A DNA stretch of 64,000 nt from Arhodomonas sp052060015 (lineage in GTDB: Bacteria; Pseudomonadota; Gammaproteobacteria; Nitrococcales; Nitrococcaceae), in assembly GCF_052060015.1 (NCBI RefSeq), contig NZ_JBPODZ010000001.1, positions 724,345 to 788,344 of the forward strand, read 5' to 3'. Below, piece after piece: positions 28,157 to 37,098 of this stretch. A program made the position numbers and the translations under genes. Under the pieces are notes generated by a model. It worked only from the letters and a program-made list of their open reading frames with translations, ran no database searches and was not told where the DNA came from. Positions within the stretch are counted from its first letter, which is position 1; every line of letters begins with the position of its first letter.

Positions 28157-28921
28157 TCACAGGTACTGCTCCCAGAGCAGGCGCGTGAGCATCGCCAGGC
28201 AGCTGAGGATCACCAGCGGCCGGATGAGCGCCACGCCGCCGCGGATCGCCATCCGCGCCCCCAGGATAGCGCCAGCCAGCTGGCCGACGACCATCGCCGC
28301 CCCCACGCCCCAGAGGATGTGGCCACCGGCGACGAACAGCGCCAGCGAGGCGATGTTGCTGGTCACGTTGAGGACCTTGGTCAGCGCCACCGCGCGGCGC
28401 GCACTGGCGCCGAGCAGGGCCACCGCCGAGGCGGTGAAGAATGAACCCGTCCCGGGACCGAAAAACCCGTCATAGAACGCGATCCCCGGGGCCGCGGTGA
28501 GGCCGTAGGCCCACCGGCCCATGCGCGGCGCACTCTCCAGGTCGCTCAGCCGCGGCGACAGCGCGAAGTAGAGGACCATCACGGCAAGCAACAACGGCAA
28601 CAGCCGCTCGACCACGCTGGTATCCATCCCCTGAACCAGCCAGGTTCCGGCGCTGGCGCCGAGGAAGGAGGCGACGATGAGCCCGGCCGCCCAGCGCAGA
28701 TCCACCCAGCCCTCCCGGGCATAGCTCACCGCTGCGGTCATCGCCCCGACCGCCCCCTGCAGCTTATTGGTAGCCAGGGCCCCCAATGGCGGGACACCGG
28801 CCAGCAGCAACGCCGGCAAGGCGATCAGCCCGCCGCCGCCGGCGATGGCGTCCAGCCATCCCGCCGCGAAGGCGACGGCGACCAGCACCAGGTACCAGTG
28901 GGGCTCCAGTGCCCATTCCAC
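28157..28921 (-). CDS. TauE/SafE (TSUP) family membrane permease
   Basis: Predicted to be an inner-membrane protein with about eight helices, of the sulfite/organic-acid exporter TSUP family. The family glycine-rich segment AGWLDAIAGGGGLIALPALL starts the protein, and the internal repeat includes APGIAFYDGFFGPGTGSFF. The open frame is longer, but the GTG at 28921 with GGGGGA upstream gives a natural 254-residue protein beginning just before helix 1. It lies 34 bp after the asparaginase-domain gene. Substrate unknown; co-localisation with ast genes would allow an acid or amine export role, which is inference only. Confidence 0.88.
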   Translation of the reverse strand: MEWALEPHWYLVLVAVAFAAGWLDAIAGGGGLIALPALLLAGVPPLGALATNKLQGAVGAMTAAVSYAREGWVDLRWAAGLIVASFLGASAGTWLVQGMDTSVVERLLPLLLAVMVLYFALSPRLSDLESAPRMGRWAYGLTAAPGIAFYDGFFGPGTGSFFTASAVALLGASARRAVALTKVLNVTSNIASLALFVAGGHILWGVGAAMVVGQLAGAILGARMAIRGGVALIRPLVILSCLAMLTRLLWEQYL

Positions 28922-28955
28922 GGTTCGTTCCCCCGGGATACAGTCAGCGGCGGGC

Positions 28956-29465
28956 TCAGTCCCCGCGCGGCCCCACGTCGAAGCGGCCAGCGCTACGGTT
29001 CTTGCGAGCGGTCTCCGGGGCAAGGACCCGGCCGTTCATAGTGATGTGCACCCCGGGGGGCAACAGCTGCACCGCTGCCAGGGCAAAACCGAGATTGAAC
29101 GACGCATCCGTCTCGCGCATCCGTGCCGGCTGCATCGCCCCCACCAGGCATACGGTGCGCCCGCCCCCGTCGCCGAGGAAGCGGGCGGTGTTCACCAGCG
29201 TATCGGTACCGTGGGTGATGACCACGCGCCGCTCCGGGGTCGCCGCGATGGCCTCACGGATGCATTCGCGGTCGGCGTCGGTCATCTCCAGGCTGTCCTT
29301 CGCCAGGAGCGGGATCACTCGCCAGGGCAGGCCCACCCGCGCCTGCTCCAGGATCGGCACCGCCTGGGGGTCACCCACGCGATAGGCGCTGGCGGCATCG
29401 AAGTAGACCTTGTCGAAGGTGCCGCCGGTGGTGATCACCACCACGGCCTCACCGGCCTCGCTCAT
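28956..29465 (-). CDS. Single-domain asparaginase-like protein
   Basis: Only the N-terminal domain of the L-asparaginase fold is present (169 residues; full enzymes have about 330). The nucleophile motif TTGGTFDK near residues 12-19 and the second catalytic motif VITHGTDTLVNTA are both intact. Such single-domain proteins are known as a separate conserved group; the biochemical role is not established. The ATG overlaps the stop of the ast aminotransferase gene as ATGA, so it is translated with the arginine catabolic operon. It could act on an amide or act as an accessory protein. Confidence 0.85.
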   Translation of the reverse strand: MSEAGEAVVVITTGGTFDKVYFDAASAYRVGDPQAVPILEQARVGLPWRVIPLLAKDSLEMTDADRECIREAIAATPERRVVITHGTDTLVNTARFLGDGGGRTVCLVGAMQPARMRETDASFNLGFALAAVQLLPPGVHITMNGRVLAPETARKNRSAGRFDVGPRGD

Positions 29466-30679
29466 GAACGATCCCCGAGGCCGGCGATGGCGCGTTCCAG
29501 TCGCTCCAGCCCCGCGTCCAGATCCTCATCGGGGATGATCAGGGACGGGGCCAGTCGAATTACGTCAGGGCCCGCCACCAGGGTCATCACGCCCTCCCCC
29601 ATGGCCGCCTGCAGCACCTCGCGGGCCCTTCCCTTCCAGGCCTCGGCCAGCTCGGCGCCGATCAGCAGCCCCCGGCCGCGGACCTCGGCGAAGCAACCGT
29701 GACGCGCACCGATGGTGGCAAGCCCGTCACGCAGGCGCTCCGAGCGCGCCCGAACCCCCGCGAGGACCTCGGGATCCGAGACGATATCGATGACCTCGCT
29801 GGCCACGGCGCAGGCCAAGGGGTTGCCGCCGTAGGTGCTGCCGTGGGTGCCGGGCTGAAAGCTCTCGGCGATGGCCCCACGGGTGAGCATGGCCGCCACC
29901 GGGATGCCGTTGCCGAGGGCCTTGGCGGTGGTGAGGATATCCGGCTCCACGCCCAGTCCCATGTAGGCATAGAGATCGCCGGTACGTCCCACCCCGGTCT
30001 GCACCTCATCGAAGATGAGCAGTGCGCCATGGGCATCGCATAGGCGCCGGGCGGCCGCGGCGAACTCCGGGTCGGCGGGCACCACGCCGCCCTCGCCCTG
30101 CACCGGCTCCATGAGCACGGCACAGGTATGACGGTTAACGGCGGCCTCCAGGGCCTCGACATCGTTGTAGGGAAGGTGGCGGATGCCGCCGGGCAGGGGA
30201 CCGAAGCCCTCCGTGTACTTGGGCTGGCCGCCGGCGGTCACGGTGAACAACGTCCGCCCGTGGAAGGCCTGGCCGAAGGCGATGATCTCGCTGCGGCCCC
30301 GCTCACCACGGTCATAGGCGTAGCGGCGGGCGAGCTTCAACGCCGCCTCGTTGGCCTCGCCACCGGAATTGGCGAAATACACCCGTTCCGCGAAGGTCAG
30401 CCCTGTCAGCCGCGCCGCCAGCGCCAGCGCCGGCTCGGTGGCGAGGACGTTAGAGACGTGCCAGAGCCGCTGGGCCTGCTCGGTGAGCGCCGCCACCAGC
30501 CTCGGGTGGGCGTGGCCGAGGGCCGTGACGGCGATTCCGCCGGCGAGATCCACATACTCCCGCCCCTGCTGATCCCACAGCCGCGAACCTTCGCCACGAA
30601 CGGGCATCACGGCGGGCGGATTGTAACTGGGGACCATGACCTGATCGTAGAGGGCACGATTGAGCTCGGGAATGTCCAT
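29462..30679 (-). CDS. astC: Succinylornithine / acetylornithine aminotransferase
   Basis: A class III PLP aminotransferase. In the ast pathway it converts succinylornithine to succinylglutamate semialdehyde; the same family (ArgD) works in arginine synthesis, and the context favours AstC. The start is taken at the ATG at 30679 (MDIPELNRALYDQVM) with an AGAGGA site, giving 405 residues as in E. coli AstC (406). Motifs: VYFANSGGEANEAALK, LLIFDEVQTGVGRTG, and the PLP lysine in TTAKALGNGIPVAAM. It follows astB by 37 bp. Confidence 0.93.
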   Translation of the reverse strand: MDIPELNRALYDQVMVPSYNPPAVMPVRGEGSRLWDQQGREYVDLAGGIAVTALGHAHPRLVAALTEQAQRLWHVSNVLATEPALALAARLTGLTFAERVYFANSGGEANEAALKLARRYAYDRGERGRSEIIAFGQAFHGRTLFTVTAGGQPKYTEGFGPLPGGIRHLPYNDVEALEAAVNRHTCAVLMEPVQGEGGVVPADPEFAAAARRLCDAHGALLIFDEVQTGVGRTGDLYAYMGLGVEPDILTTAKALGNGIPVAAMLTRGAIAESFQPGTHGSTYGGNPLACAVASEVIDIVSDPEVLAGVRARSERLRDGLATIGARHGCFAEVRGRGLLIGAELAEAWKGRAREVLQAAMGEGVMTLVAGPDVIRLAPSLIIPDEDLDAGLERLERAIAGLGDRS

Positions 30680-30716
30680 GACCTTCCTCTGAATGCGATC
30701 CGGGTTGTACAACGGC

Positions 30717-32045
30717 TCAAGCGCCGGCGTGCTGGAAGCGGTAGACGCTGCCGATGCCGAGCCGCCGGGTCAACTCGTCCAGCGCCCCACGGGAGGCCTC
30801 AGCGAGCGCGGGATCGGCCAGATCACCAGGGGCGAGACGGTCCCGATACCAGCGCCGGACCCACTCCCGCAGGTCGCGATAGAGCACCTCGTCGAGAATC
30901 ACGCCGGGGGCCATCGCCGAGCGCTCCGCCCCCGTGAGCGGCACACGCAGCCGCAGACAGGCCGGCCCGCCCCCGTTGCGCATGCTCTCGCGCAGATCCC
31001 GGAACACGAGCCGGTCGAAGGGCCGGCCCTGCCCCTGCAGCCCCTCCAGATAGGCCGCGACGCTGCCCACCTGGCGACATTCTTCCGGCAGGATCAGCAC
31101 CGTCGCCCCGTCCGGCGACGTCACGACCTGGCTGTTGAAGAGATAGGAGGCCACCGCGTCCTCCAATGGGACCACTGCCTGGGGCACCTCCAGGTACTCC
31201 AGGTCAGGCAGGCGCGGCCGCAGCGCGGCCAGTAGCCTATCACGATCGGCGAAGGCGCGCTCGTGGGCGAACAGCAGCCGGCCATGCCCCACGGCGATGA
31301 CGTCGTTGTGGAATACGCCCGCATCCACCGCCGTGGGATCCTGGCGGGCATACACCGTCCCCCCTTCCTCCAGCCCGTGGAGACGTGCCACCGCCTCGCT
31401 GGCGGCCAGGCGCTGGCGGGCGGGGAAACGTCGGGGCCCCTCGCCACCGTCGCTGCCGTAGACGAACACCGACACCCCCGGCGTGCCGGACGCCTGCTGC
31501 AGGCGGGTATGATTGGCTGCGCCCTCGTCACCGAGGCCGGGGGTGGCCGGCAGCGGCGGGTGATGGGTGAAGTGGTCCCCTTCCGGGAAAAGGGCGCGGA
31601 GCAACGTCGCCGTCGACGGTGGTTCGATGCTGCGATGGAGTTGGCTCACCAGATTGGCCGGCATGAAGTGCACCCGGCCGTCGCCGCTGTCGGCCGAGGC
31701 CGAAACGGTCGCGGCATTGGCCGTCCACATGGCCGAGGCCGACCAGGCCGCCGCGAGAAGCCGCGGTGCCTTGCGTGCGGCGCGATGGAGCACGGCCGCC
31801 TCGTCGCCCCGAAACCCCACCGCCTCCAGCAGCGGCAGCCAGGGCCGCTCCTGGGGCGGCATCACCGCCTGGGGGACGCCGAGCTCGGCGAGCATCCACA
31901 TCTTCTCCAGGCCCTGCAGGGCCGCCTCCCGCGGGTTCGCCACCAGGCCCGCATTGCGTGCCGACGCGAGATTTCCGCGGGCCAGGCCGGCATAGTTGTG
32001 GGTGGGACCCACCAGGCCGTCGAGATTGAGCTCGCGCTCGCTCAC
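30717..32045 (-). CDS. astB: N-succinylarginine dihydrolase
   Basis: AstB hydrolyses N2-succinylarginine to succinylornithine, CO2 and ammonia. The GTG at 32045 (VSERELNLDGLVGPTHNYAG) overlaps the astD stop as GTGA and gives 442 residues (E. coli 447); the longer open frame upstream is the astD region in another frame. The family opening GLVGPTHNYAGLARGNLAS is diagnostic. The expected catalytic residues are in context: His in GVFHNDVIAVGHG and Cys in NGGGPACLRLRVPL. Confidence 0.96.
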   Translation of the reverse strand: MSERELNLDGLVGPTHNYAGLARGNLASARNAGLVANPREAALQGLEKMWMLAELGVPQAVMPPQERPWLPLLEAVGFRGDEAAVLHRAARKAPRLLAAAWSASAMWTANAATVSASADSGDGRVHFMPANLVSQLHRSIEPPSTATLLRALFPEGDHFTHHPPLPATPGLGDEGAANHTRLQQASGTPGVSVFVYGSDGGEGPRRFPARQRLAASEAVARLHGLEEGGTVYARQDPTAVDAGVFHNDVIAVGHGRLLFAHERAFADRDRLLAALRPRLPDLEYLEVPQAVVPLEDAVASYLFNSQVVTSPDGATVLILPEECRQVGSVAAYLEGLQGQGRPFDRLVFRDLRESMRNGGGPACLRLRVPLTGAERSAMAPGVILDEVLYRDLREWVRRWYRDRLAPGDLADPALAEASRGALDELTRRLGIGSVYRFQHAGA

Positions 32046-33508
32046 AGGACCAGCCCCGGCGGCAACTGCTCCGGCAGCACCGGCGCCTCCGCGATGAGGG
32101 AGGCCACAGGGTGGGCGCAATAGTCCGCGGCATAATAGGCGCTGGGACGGTGGTTCCCGCTCAGGCCGATGCCGCCGAAGGGTGCCCGGGAGCTCGCCCC
32201 GGTGAGTGGCCGGTTCCAGTTGACCACGCCCGCCCGCACCTCCGTGCGGAAGCGCTCGAAATCCGCGCCCTCCCCGCCGATCAGTCCGGCGGAAAGGCCG
32301 AACCGCGTGGCATTGGCCCGATCGATGGCATCGCCCAGCCCGTCGTGCCGGTCGAGCTGCAGCAGCGGACCGAACCACTCGGTATCCGGCGCCTCCACCC
32401 CCTCTACATCCACCAGCCCCGGACGCATCCGGCCGGTACCGTCGCGGAGGTGGTGCAGGGGTTCGATCACCCGGGCGCCGGCGGCAACGAGCCCCTCCTG
32501 ACCGGCGAGCAGCTCCGCGGCCGCGGCGGCGCTGATCACCGGACCCATGAACGGCTCCGGCTCATCGTGGCGGTCACCGACGCGCAGACCACGAACGGCG
32601 GTAACCAGCGCCTCAAGGAGGCGGTCGCCCGCGGCACCACGCGGCAGATACAGGCGCCGCGCACAACTGCAGCGCTGGCCTGCGGTGGCAAAGGCGGACT
32701 GGATGACCAGCGCGGCTGCGGCGCGCTCCTCCGCGCCTTCAAGCACCACCAGCGGGTTATTGCCACCCATCTCCAGGGCGAGGATCTTCTCCGGCTGGCC
32801 AGCGAACTGGCGGTGCAGCGTGGTACCCACCCCTACGCTGCCGGTGAAGAATAACCCATCGATACCGGGTGCCGCGGCCAATGCCCGGCCCGTATCCGCC
32901 CCGCCCTGCACCAGGTTGAGCACCCCCGGGGGCAGGTCGGCGGCCTCCCAGACACGCACGGTCTCCTCGGCCACCAGCGGGGTGAGCTCGCTGGGCTTGA
33001 ACACCACCGTGTTGCCGGCCAGCAGGGCGGGGACGATATGACCGTTCGGCAGGTGGCCCGGGAAGTTGAACGGCCCGAACACCGCGACCACGCCGTGGGG
33101 CCGGTGCCGGAGCTCTGCGCGCACCGGCGCCTCGGCAAGCACCCGGGAGCCGGCCCGCTCATCGCGGGCCTCCCGCGAGATGGCCACCTTGGCGATCATC
33201 GCCTCCAGCTCGCCCGCCGCCTCCCAGCGGGGCTTGCCGCTGTCCGCCGCGATGGCGGCGGTAAGCGTGTCCTCGCGGGCGCGGAGCTCCGCTGCGAAAC
33301 GCTCCAGGCAGGCGGCCCGTTCCTCTATGGGACGCCGCGCCCAATCCGGGAAGCCCCGGCGGGCCGCGGCCACCGCCGCGTCCACCTGTTCTGGCGACGC
33401 CCCCTCCCCCACCCAGAGGCGCCCGCCGGATGCAGGGTCATGGGCCTCCAGGGCTTCACCTCGCCCTGCACACCACTCACCGTCTACGAAAAGGGATTCC
33501 GCGCTCAT
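32042..33508 (-). CDS. astD: Succinylglutamate-semialdehyde dehydrogenase
   Basis: AstD oxidises N-succinylglutamate semialdehyde to N-succinylglutamate with NAD. The 488-residue protein starts at the ATG at 33508, overlapping the astA stop as ATGA. Aldehyde dehydrogenase hallmarks: FGPFNFPGHLPNGHIVPAL, FTGSVGVG, LEMGGNNPLVV and the catalytic Cys in FATAGQRCSCARR, then EWFGPLLQL. The length equals that of E. coli AstD (492) within a few residues. Overlaps with both neighbours show tight translational coupling in the operon. Confidence 0.95.
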   Translation of the reverse strand: MSAESLFVDGEWCAGRGEALEAHDPASGGRLWVGEGASPEQVDAAVAAARRGFPDWARRPIEERAACLERFAAELRAREDTLTAAIAADSGKPRWEAAGELEAMIAKVAISREARDERAGSRVLAEAPVRAELRHRPHGVVAVFGPFNFPGHLPNGHIVPALLAGNTVVFKPSELTPLVAEETVRVWEAADLPPGVLNLVQGGADTGRALAAAPGIDGLFFTGSVGVGTTLHRQFAGQPEKILALEMGGNNPLVVLEGAEERAAAALVIQSAFATAGQRCSCARRLYLPRGAAGDRLLEALVTAVRGLRVGDRHDEPEPFMGPVISAAAAAELLAGQEGLVAAGARVIEPLHHLRDGTGRMRPGLVDVEGVEAPDTEWFGPLLQLDRHDGLGDAIDRANATRFGLSAGLIGGEGADFERFRTEVRAGVVNWNRPLTGASSRAPFGGIGLSGNHRPSAYYAADYCAHPVASLIAEAPVLPEQLPPGLVL

Positions 33509-34572
33509 TCGCTCACCTCCCCCGGGAACCAATCCGGGCCACGCTCGTCCACCGATGCCGGCACCGCCCGGACCCGGGCGCCGGCGTCCAGCTCCAGGGC
33601 ATCGATGGCCGCCGCTGACAGCACCGCCCGGCCGCCGTCCGGGGTCACCGGGGTGAGCACGCAGCGAAACCCCGACCAGCCGGTGTTCGCGACGATGCAT
33701 CGCGGCGCGTCCGCCGCCGGGGTCCCGGCCACCGCCGTCAGCAGTCGGCTGCGGCGCACGGCGTCGATCGCCTCGATACGCGCCTCCACCGCCGGTCCGC
33801 CGTCGAAGATGTCCACGTAGCCCTCGTAGTGGAAGCCCTCCGCCCGGAGCAGCCGCAGCGCGGCACGGGTCTGGGGATGCACCTCGCCGATGACCTCCTG
33901 AGCGGATCTTGGGAGCAGCGGCACATAGATGGGGTTACGCGGCATGAGCTCGGCAATGAAGCTCTTCCCCCGGGTGCCGCTGAGATAGTCCGCGCGACGG
34001 AACGGCATGGAGAAGAAGTGCCGGCCGACGCCGTCCCAGAACGGGGAACGGCCACGCTCGTCACTGACACCCCGCATCTCGGCGATGACCTTCCCGGGGA
34101 AGTGCTCGGCATGACCGGCAAGCAGGAGGAAACGCGCCTTCGAGGCCAGCCGGCCGAGGCCGCCACCGCGATGGTCGGCATGCAGAAACAGCGAGCCGAT
34201 CTCGGTGCAGCCCGTGTAGTCATTGTTGATGTACAGGGTGGGGATGATCCGGTGGACGCCGAGCTCCCGGGAGGCATGCACAATGGTGCTGACCCGGTAG
34301 TTGTAGAAGGGCTCGCCAAGACCGACGCCGGTCTGTACGCCGGTCGTCCCCACCACGGCCGCGTTGTCCCGGTCCTCCAGGACAAACAGCACGCCGCGCT
34401 CGCCGTCGCGCAGCTGCTGCGGTCCCCCCTCGAAGGTGGCGAGGGAGGTGTGGATCCGTCGCGCCAGCGAGCCACGCTCCCGCGGCAGCGAGGTCATCCC
34501 CACCCCCGTGCCGCTGACCAACTCCTCCAGGGCGTCGAGGTCGGTCTCCCGAACCGGACGGATGACGTGCAT
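33505..34572 (-). CDS. astA: Arginine N-succinyltransferase
   Basis: AstA starts the ammonia-producing arginine succinyltransferase pathway by moving succinate from succinyl-CoA to arginine. The ATG at 34572 (MHVIRPVRETDLDAL) has GGGG at good spacing and shares one base with the stop of the M20 gene (TGATG); a GTG one codon upstream is the alternative. Family segments: GTGVGMTSLPRER, GSLFLHADHRGGGLGR and SPFWDGVGRHFFSM. The 355 residues include the long C-terminal half (about E. coli 344). Confidence 0.95.
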   Translation of the reverse strand: MHVIRPVRETDLDALEELVSGTGVGMTSLPRERGSLARRIHTSLATFEGGPQQLRDGERGVLFVLEDRDNAAVVGTTGVQTGVGLGEPFYNYRVSTIVHASRELGVHRIIPTLYINNDYTGCTEIGSLFLHADHRGGGLGRLASKARFLLLAGHAEHFPGKVIAEMRGVSDERGRSPFWDGVGRHFFSMPFRRADYLSGTRGKSFIAELMPRNPIYVPLLPRSAQEVIGEVHPQTRAALRLLRAEGFHYEGYVDIFDGGPAVEARIEAIDAVRRSRLLTAVAGTPAADAPRCIVANTGWSGFRCVLTPVTPDGGRAVLSAAAIDALELDAGARVRAVPASVDERGPDWFPGEVSE

Positions 34573-35810
34573 CACTGCCCCTTCCCCTTCGGCAGCTCCA
34601 CCTCGCCCGCTGCGATGGCGATGAGCAGCGTCGCTACGAGCTGTGCCCGGCGCGTCAGCGACGGGATCTCCAGGTACTCATCGCTGGTGTGAATACCGCC
34701 GCCGACGACCCCGAGGGTGTCGATGTTGGGCAACCCCGCGGCGGCCAGGTTGTTGCCGTCGCAGCAGCCACCGGTGGGCCGCCAGTCGATCTCCTCGCCC
34801 ATCCGATCGCCGCAGCGCCGCAGGGCGGTGAACAGGCGCTCCTGCGCCGCCGTCATCGGCTTCGGCGGGCGGCTGAAGCCCCCCTCCAGATGCACGCGGT
34901 AGTCCGGCGGCGCATGGGCCTCCCCCACCAGCGCGGCAATACGCCCCTCGACCCACTCCGCGTCCGCTGCCTCCGCGACCCGGACGTTGAAACGGAGCAT
35001 CGCACGCTCCGGCACCATGTTGGTGGGACCGCCGCCATGGACGAAGGCGGGATTGACGGTGACGCCGTCGCGCTCGCCGTTGAGCCCATCGAGGGCGGCG
35101 ATAAGGCGCGCCGCCGCGGCCACGGCATTGCGGCCCTCGTGATGGGCGCGGCCGGCGTGGGCGCCTCGTCCCTCGAACACCACCGTCCAGTTGCCGCTGC
35201 CGCGGCGCGCCCCGGCCAGGGTCCCGTCGGGCATGGCCGGCTCGAAGACCAGGCCGATATCGTGGCGGCTCGCCGCCTCCGCGAGCGCCGGCGCCGAGCA
35301 CGGCGAACCGATCTCCTCGTCCGGATTGAGGATCACCTCCCATCCCAGGGCGCCGGCCATGGGCCCCGACTCCAGGGCGCGCAGGGCGTCCCGCATGACC
35401 ACCAGCCCCCCCTTGAGATCGGCCACACCGGGGCCGCGGAGGCGCTCACCTTCTCGCCACACTGCCTGGAAGGGATGTTCGGGGGGGAAGACGGTGTCGG
35501 TATGGGCGAGCAGCAGCACCGACGGCCGTCCGGGGACCCGCCGGTGCAAGTGCAGCAACGGCCCGAGTGTCCGCTCGCGGCGCTCGCCATCGTCATCGAT
35601 GCGGCACCAGGGGACCAGCTCCCGCCATTGCGGCTCCGCCCCGAGACCCGCAAAGGCCTCCAGGGCGCGCTCGGCAACCGCCCGCACCCCGCCGGCGTTG
35701 AGGCTGCCGGAGTTGATCCCGGCAAGGGCCTCCACGGTGGCCAGCGACGCCGCGGCACCGGCGTCGATCTGTTCCCAGGCGGCCGCGTAGACCGATTCGC
35801 TTGCGCTCAT
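34572..35810 (-). CDS. M20-family metallohydrolase of the ast operon
   Basis: A 412-residue M20 peptidase of the carboxypeptidase G2/ArgE type. Zinc-site motifs: LLLAHTDTVFPPEHPF, RGPGVADLKGGLVVM and NPDEEIGSPCS with the general base Glu; a dimerisation domain lies in the middle and the late metal His is in GGGIHTSDEYLE. It is the first gene of the ast operon and its stop overlaps the astA start. No AstE (succinylglutamate desuccinylase) is seen, so this enzyme might release succinate from N-succinylglutamate; glutamyl or acyl-amino acid hydrolysis is also possible. The ATG at 35810 has GGAGG upstream. Confidence 0.85.
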   Translation of the reverse strand: MSASESVYAAAWEQIDAGAAASLATVEALAGINSGSLNAGGVRAVAERALEAFAGLGAEPQWRELVPWCRIDDDGERRERTLGPLLHLHRRVPGRPSVLLLAHTDTVFPPEHPFQAVWREGERLRGPGVADLKGGLVVMRDALRALESGPMAGALGWEVILNPDEEIGSPCSAPALAEAASRHDIGLVFEPAMPDGTLAGARRGSGNWTVVFEGRGAHAGRAHHEGRNAVAAAARLIAALDGLNGERDGVTVNPAFVHGGGPTNMVPERAMLRFNVRVAEAADAEWVEGRIAALVGEAHAPPDYRVHLEGGFSRPPKPMTAAQERLFTALRRCGDRMGEEIDWRPTGGCCDGNNLAAAGLPNIDTLGVVGGGIHTSDEYLEIPSLTRRAQLVATLLIAIAAGEVELPKGKGQ

Positions 35811-35875
35811 CCCCGCCTCCGTTCCTGCTCGCCCAAGCATAGGCGCAGCATGGGCTCCTTTTCGAGGCCGGGCAC

Positions 35876-35910
35876 AAAAAAACCCCGGCGGGGGGCTAAT
35901 CCTGCCGGGG
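35876..35910 (-). terminator. Intrinsic terminator after the 64-residue ORF
   Basis: Read on the minus strand, a 7 bp stem CCCCGGC/GCCGGGG with a 14-base loop is followed by seven T. It lies 29 bp after the small ORF at 35940-36134 and just before the M20-ast operon, separating the two units. Confidence 0.88.
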
Positions 35911-35939
35911 TCACACGGGAGACGACTGGAAAGTCGCCG

Positions 35940-36134
35940 TCAGTTCTCTCCGAGTACGGCGGTGTGCACCACCTCCGCACCGGAATCCTGCTCGCGCACG
36001 TGATTGTCGATGAGGAACTCCCATCCATGGGTAGCCATCAGGTCATAACCGACTGCTCGGTCCTGACGGCCCTTCGACTCAGTAAAGTAATAGCCGCTCG
36101 CTGGCGCGGGTTTGTTCGGTTCGTCTCGCATCAT
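35940..36134 (-). CDS. Small hypothetical protein (64 residues)
   Basis: Unrecognised small protein beginning MMRDEPNKPAPASGYYFTES. It is soluble, charged, without signal peptide or membrane segment; GYDLMATHGWEFLIDNH in the middle looks like a compact fold. Support for a real gene: a GAGG-type ribosome-binding site before the two ATGs, its own intrinsic terminator 29 bp downstream, and isolation between dapB and the ast operon with an AT-richer upstream stretch that could hold a promoter. No function can be given. Confidence 0.6.
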   Translation of the reverse strand: MMRDEPNKPAPASGYYFTESKGRQDRAVGYDLMATHGWEFLIDNHVREQDSGAEVVHTAVLGEN

Positions 36135-36237
36135 CCTGGCCTCGTTTCATGATCCGCACTCTGAAAGCCGGATACTACAAATCTAACAACTGTTTATGAG
36201 TACGTGGGGCCAGAATCTGCGAAAATCAGGACTATAT

Positions 36238-36258
36238 TTTGTGCTTATCAGGCACAAA
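36238..36258. repeat. Inverted repeat between dapB and the small ORF
   Basis: TTTGTGC and GCACAAA flank a 7-base spacer (TTATCAG) in an AT-rich patch of an otherwise GC-rich region. There is no adjacent T-run, so it may be an operator or a weak hairpin at the end of the dnaJ-dapB transcript. It lies about 100 bp upstream of the 64-residue ORF, where a promoter would be expected. Confidence 0.5.
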
Positions 36259-36270
36259 TAAGTCACTGAT

Positions 36271-37080
36271 TCAACCCTCAGCGAGGCCGAGGACGTCCTC
36301 CATGTCATACAGGCCCGCGGGGCGAGCGTGCACCCAGGCAGCGGCGCGGGCGGCGCCGTTGGCGAAGGTCATGCGGCTCGAGGCACGGTGGGTGATCTCG
36401 ATGCGCTCGCCCACCCCGGCGAACAACGCGGTGTGCTCGCCGACGATGTCGCCGCCGCGGATGGTCTCGAAGCCGATGGTCTTCGGGTCGCGCTCGCCGG
36501 TGCGTCCCTGGCGCCCGTAGACGGCGCATTCGCCGAGCTCCCGCCCGAGGGCATCGGCGAGCACCTCCCCCATCCGCAACGCCGTACCGGAAGGGGCGTC
36601 CACCTTGTGCCGGTGATGGGCCTCGATGATCTCGGTGTCGAAATCGTCACCAAGGGCGCGAGCGGCCATTTCCATCAACCGCAGGCACAGGGTGACCCCG
36701 ACACTGTAGTTGGCGGCGAACACCACCGGTATCTCCCCGGCCGCCTCCCCGATGCCCTGGCGCTGGGCCTCATCGTGACCGGTGGTGCCGAGCACCACGC
36801 CGGCGCCGGCGCTGCGGCACACGGCGAGATTCGCCTCCGTGGCCTCGGGCAGGGTGAAATCGATGAGCACGTCGAAGCCGCCGGCGTGGCCTGCGAGATC
36901 GTCGCTGAGCACCACGCCCTGGGCACCGGCGCCGATGAGCTCGCCGGCGTCGCTGCCAAGCAGGCTGCTCCCAGGCCGGTCCACCGCCGCCACGAGGGTC
37001 AGATCCGCATGGTCCAGGGTGGCCCGTATCAGGTTGCGCCCCATGCGGCCGGCGGCGCCGGCGATCGCGATTCGTGTCAT
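36271..37080 (-). CDS. dapB: 4-hydroxy-tetrahydrodipicolinate reductase
   Basis: DapB reduces hydroxy-tetrahydrodipicolinate with NAD(P)H, the step before DapD in lysine synthesis. The Rossmann loop is IAIAGAAGRMGRNLIRA at the N-terminus. The substrate and catalytic segment is IIEAHHRHKVDAPSGTALRM, with the His-His and Lys of the active site, and VFAANYSVGVTL precedes it. The 269-residue length matches E. coli (273). It lies 18 bp after dnaJ, a common gammaproteobacterial arrangement. Confidence 0.97.
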   Translation of the reverse strand: MTRIAIAGAAGRMGRNLIRATLDHADLTLVAAVDRPGSSLLGSDAGELIGAGAQGVVLSDDLAGHAGGFDVLIDFTLPEATEANLAVCRSAGAGVVLGTTGHDEAQRQGIGEAAGEIPVVFAANYSVGVTLCLRLMEMAARALGDDFDTEIIEAHHRHKVDAPSGTALRMGEVLADALGRELGECAVYGRQGRTGERDPKTIGFETIRGGDIVGEHTALFAGVGERIEITHRASSRMTFANGAARAAAWVHARPAGLYDMEDVLGLAEG

Positions 37081-37098
37081 CTCCCGCCTCCCCTCGCG

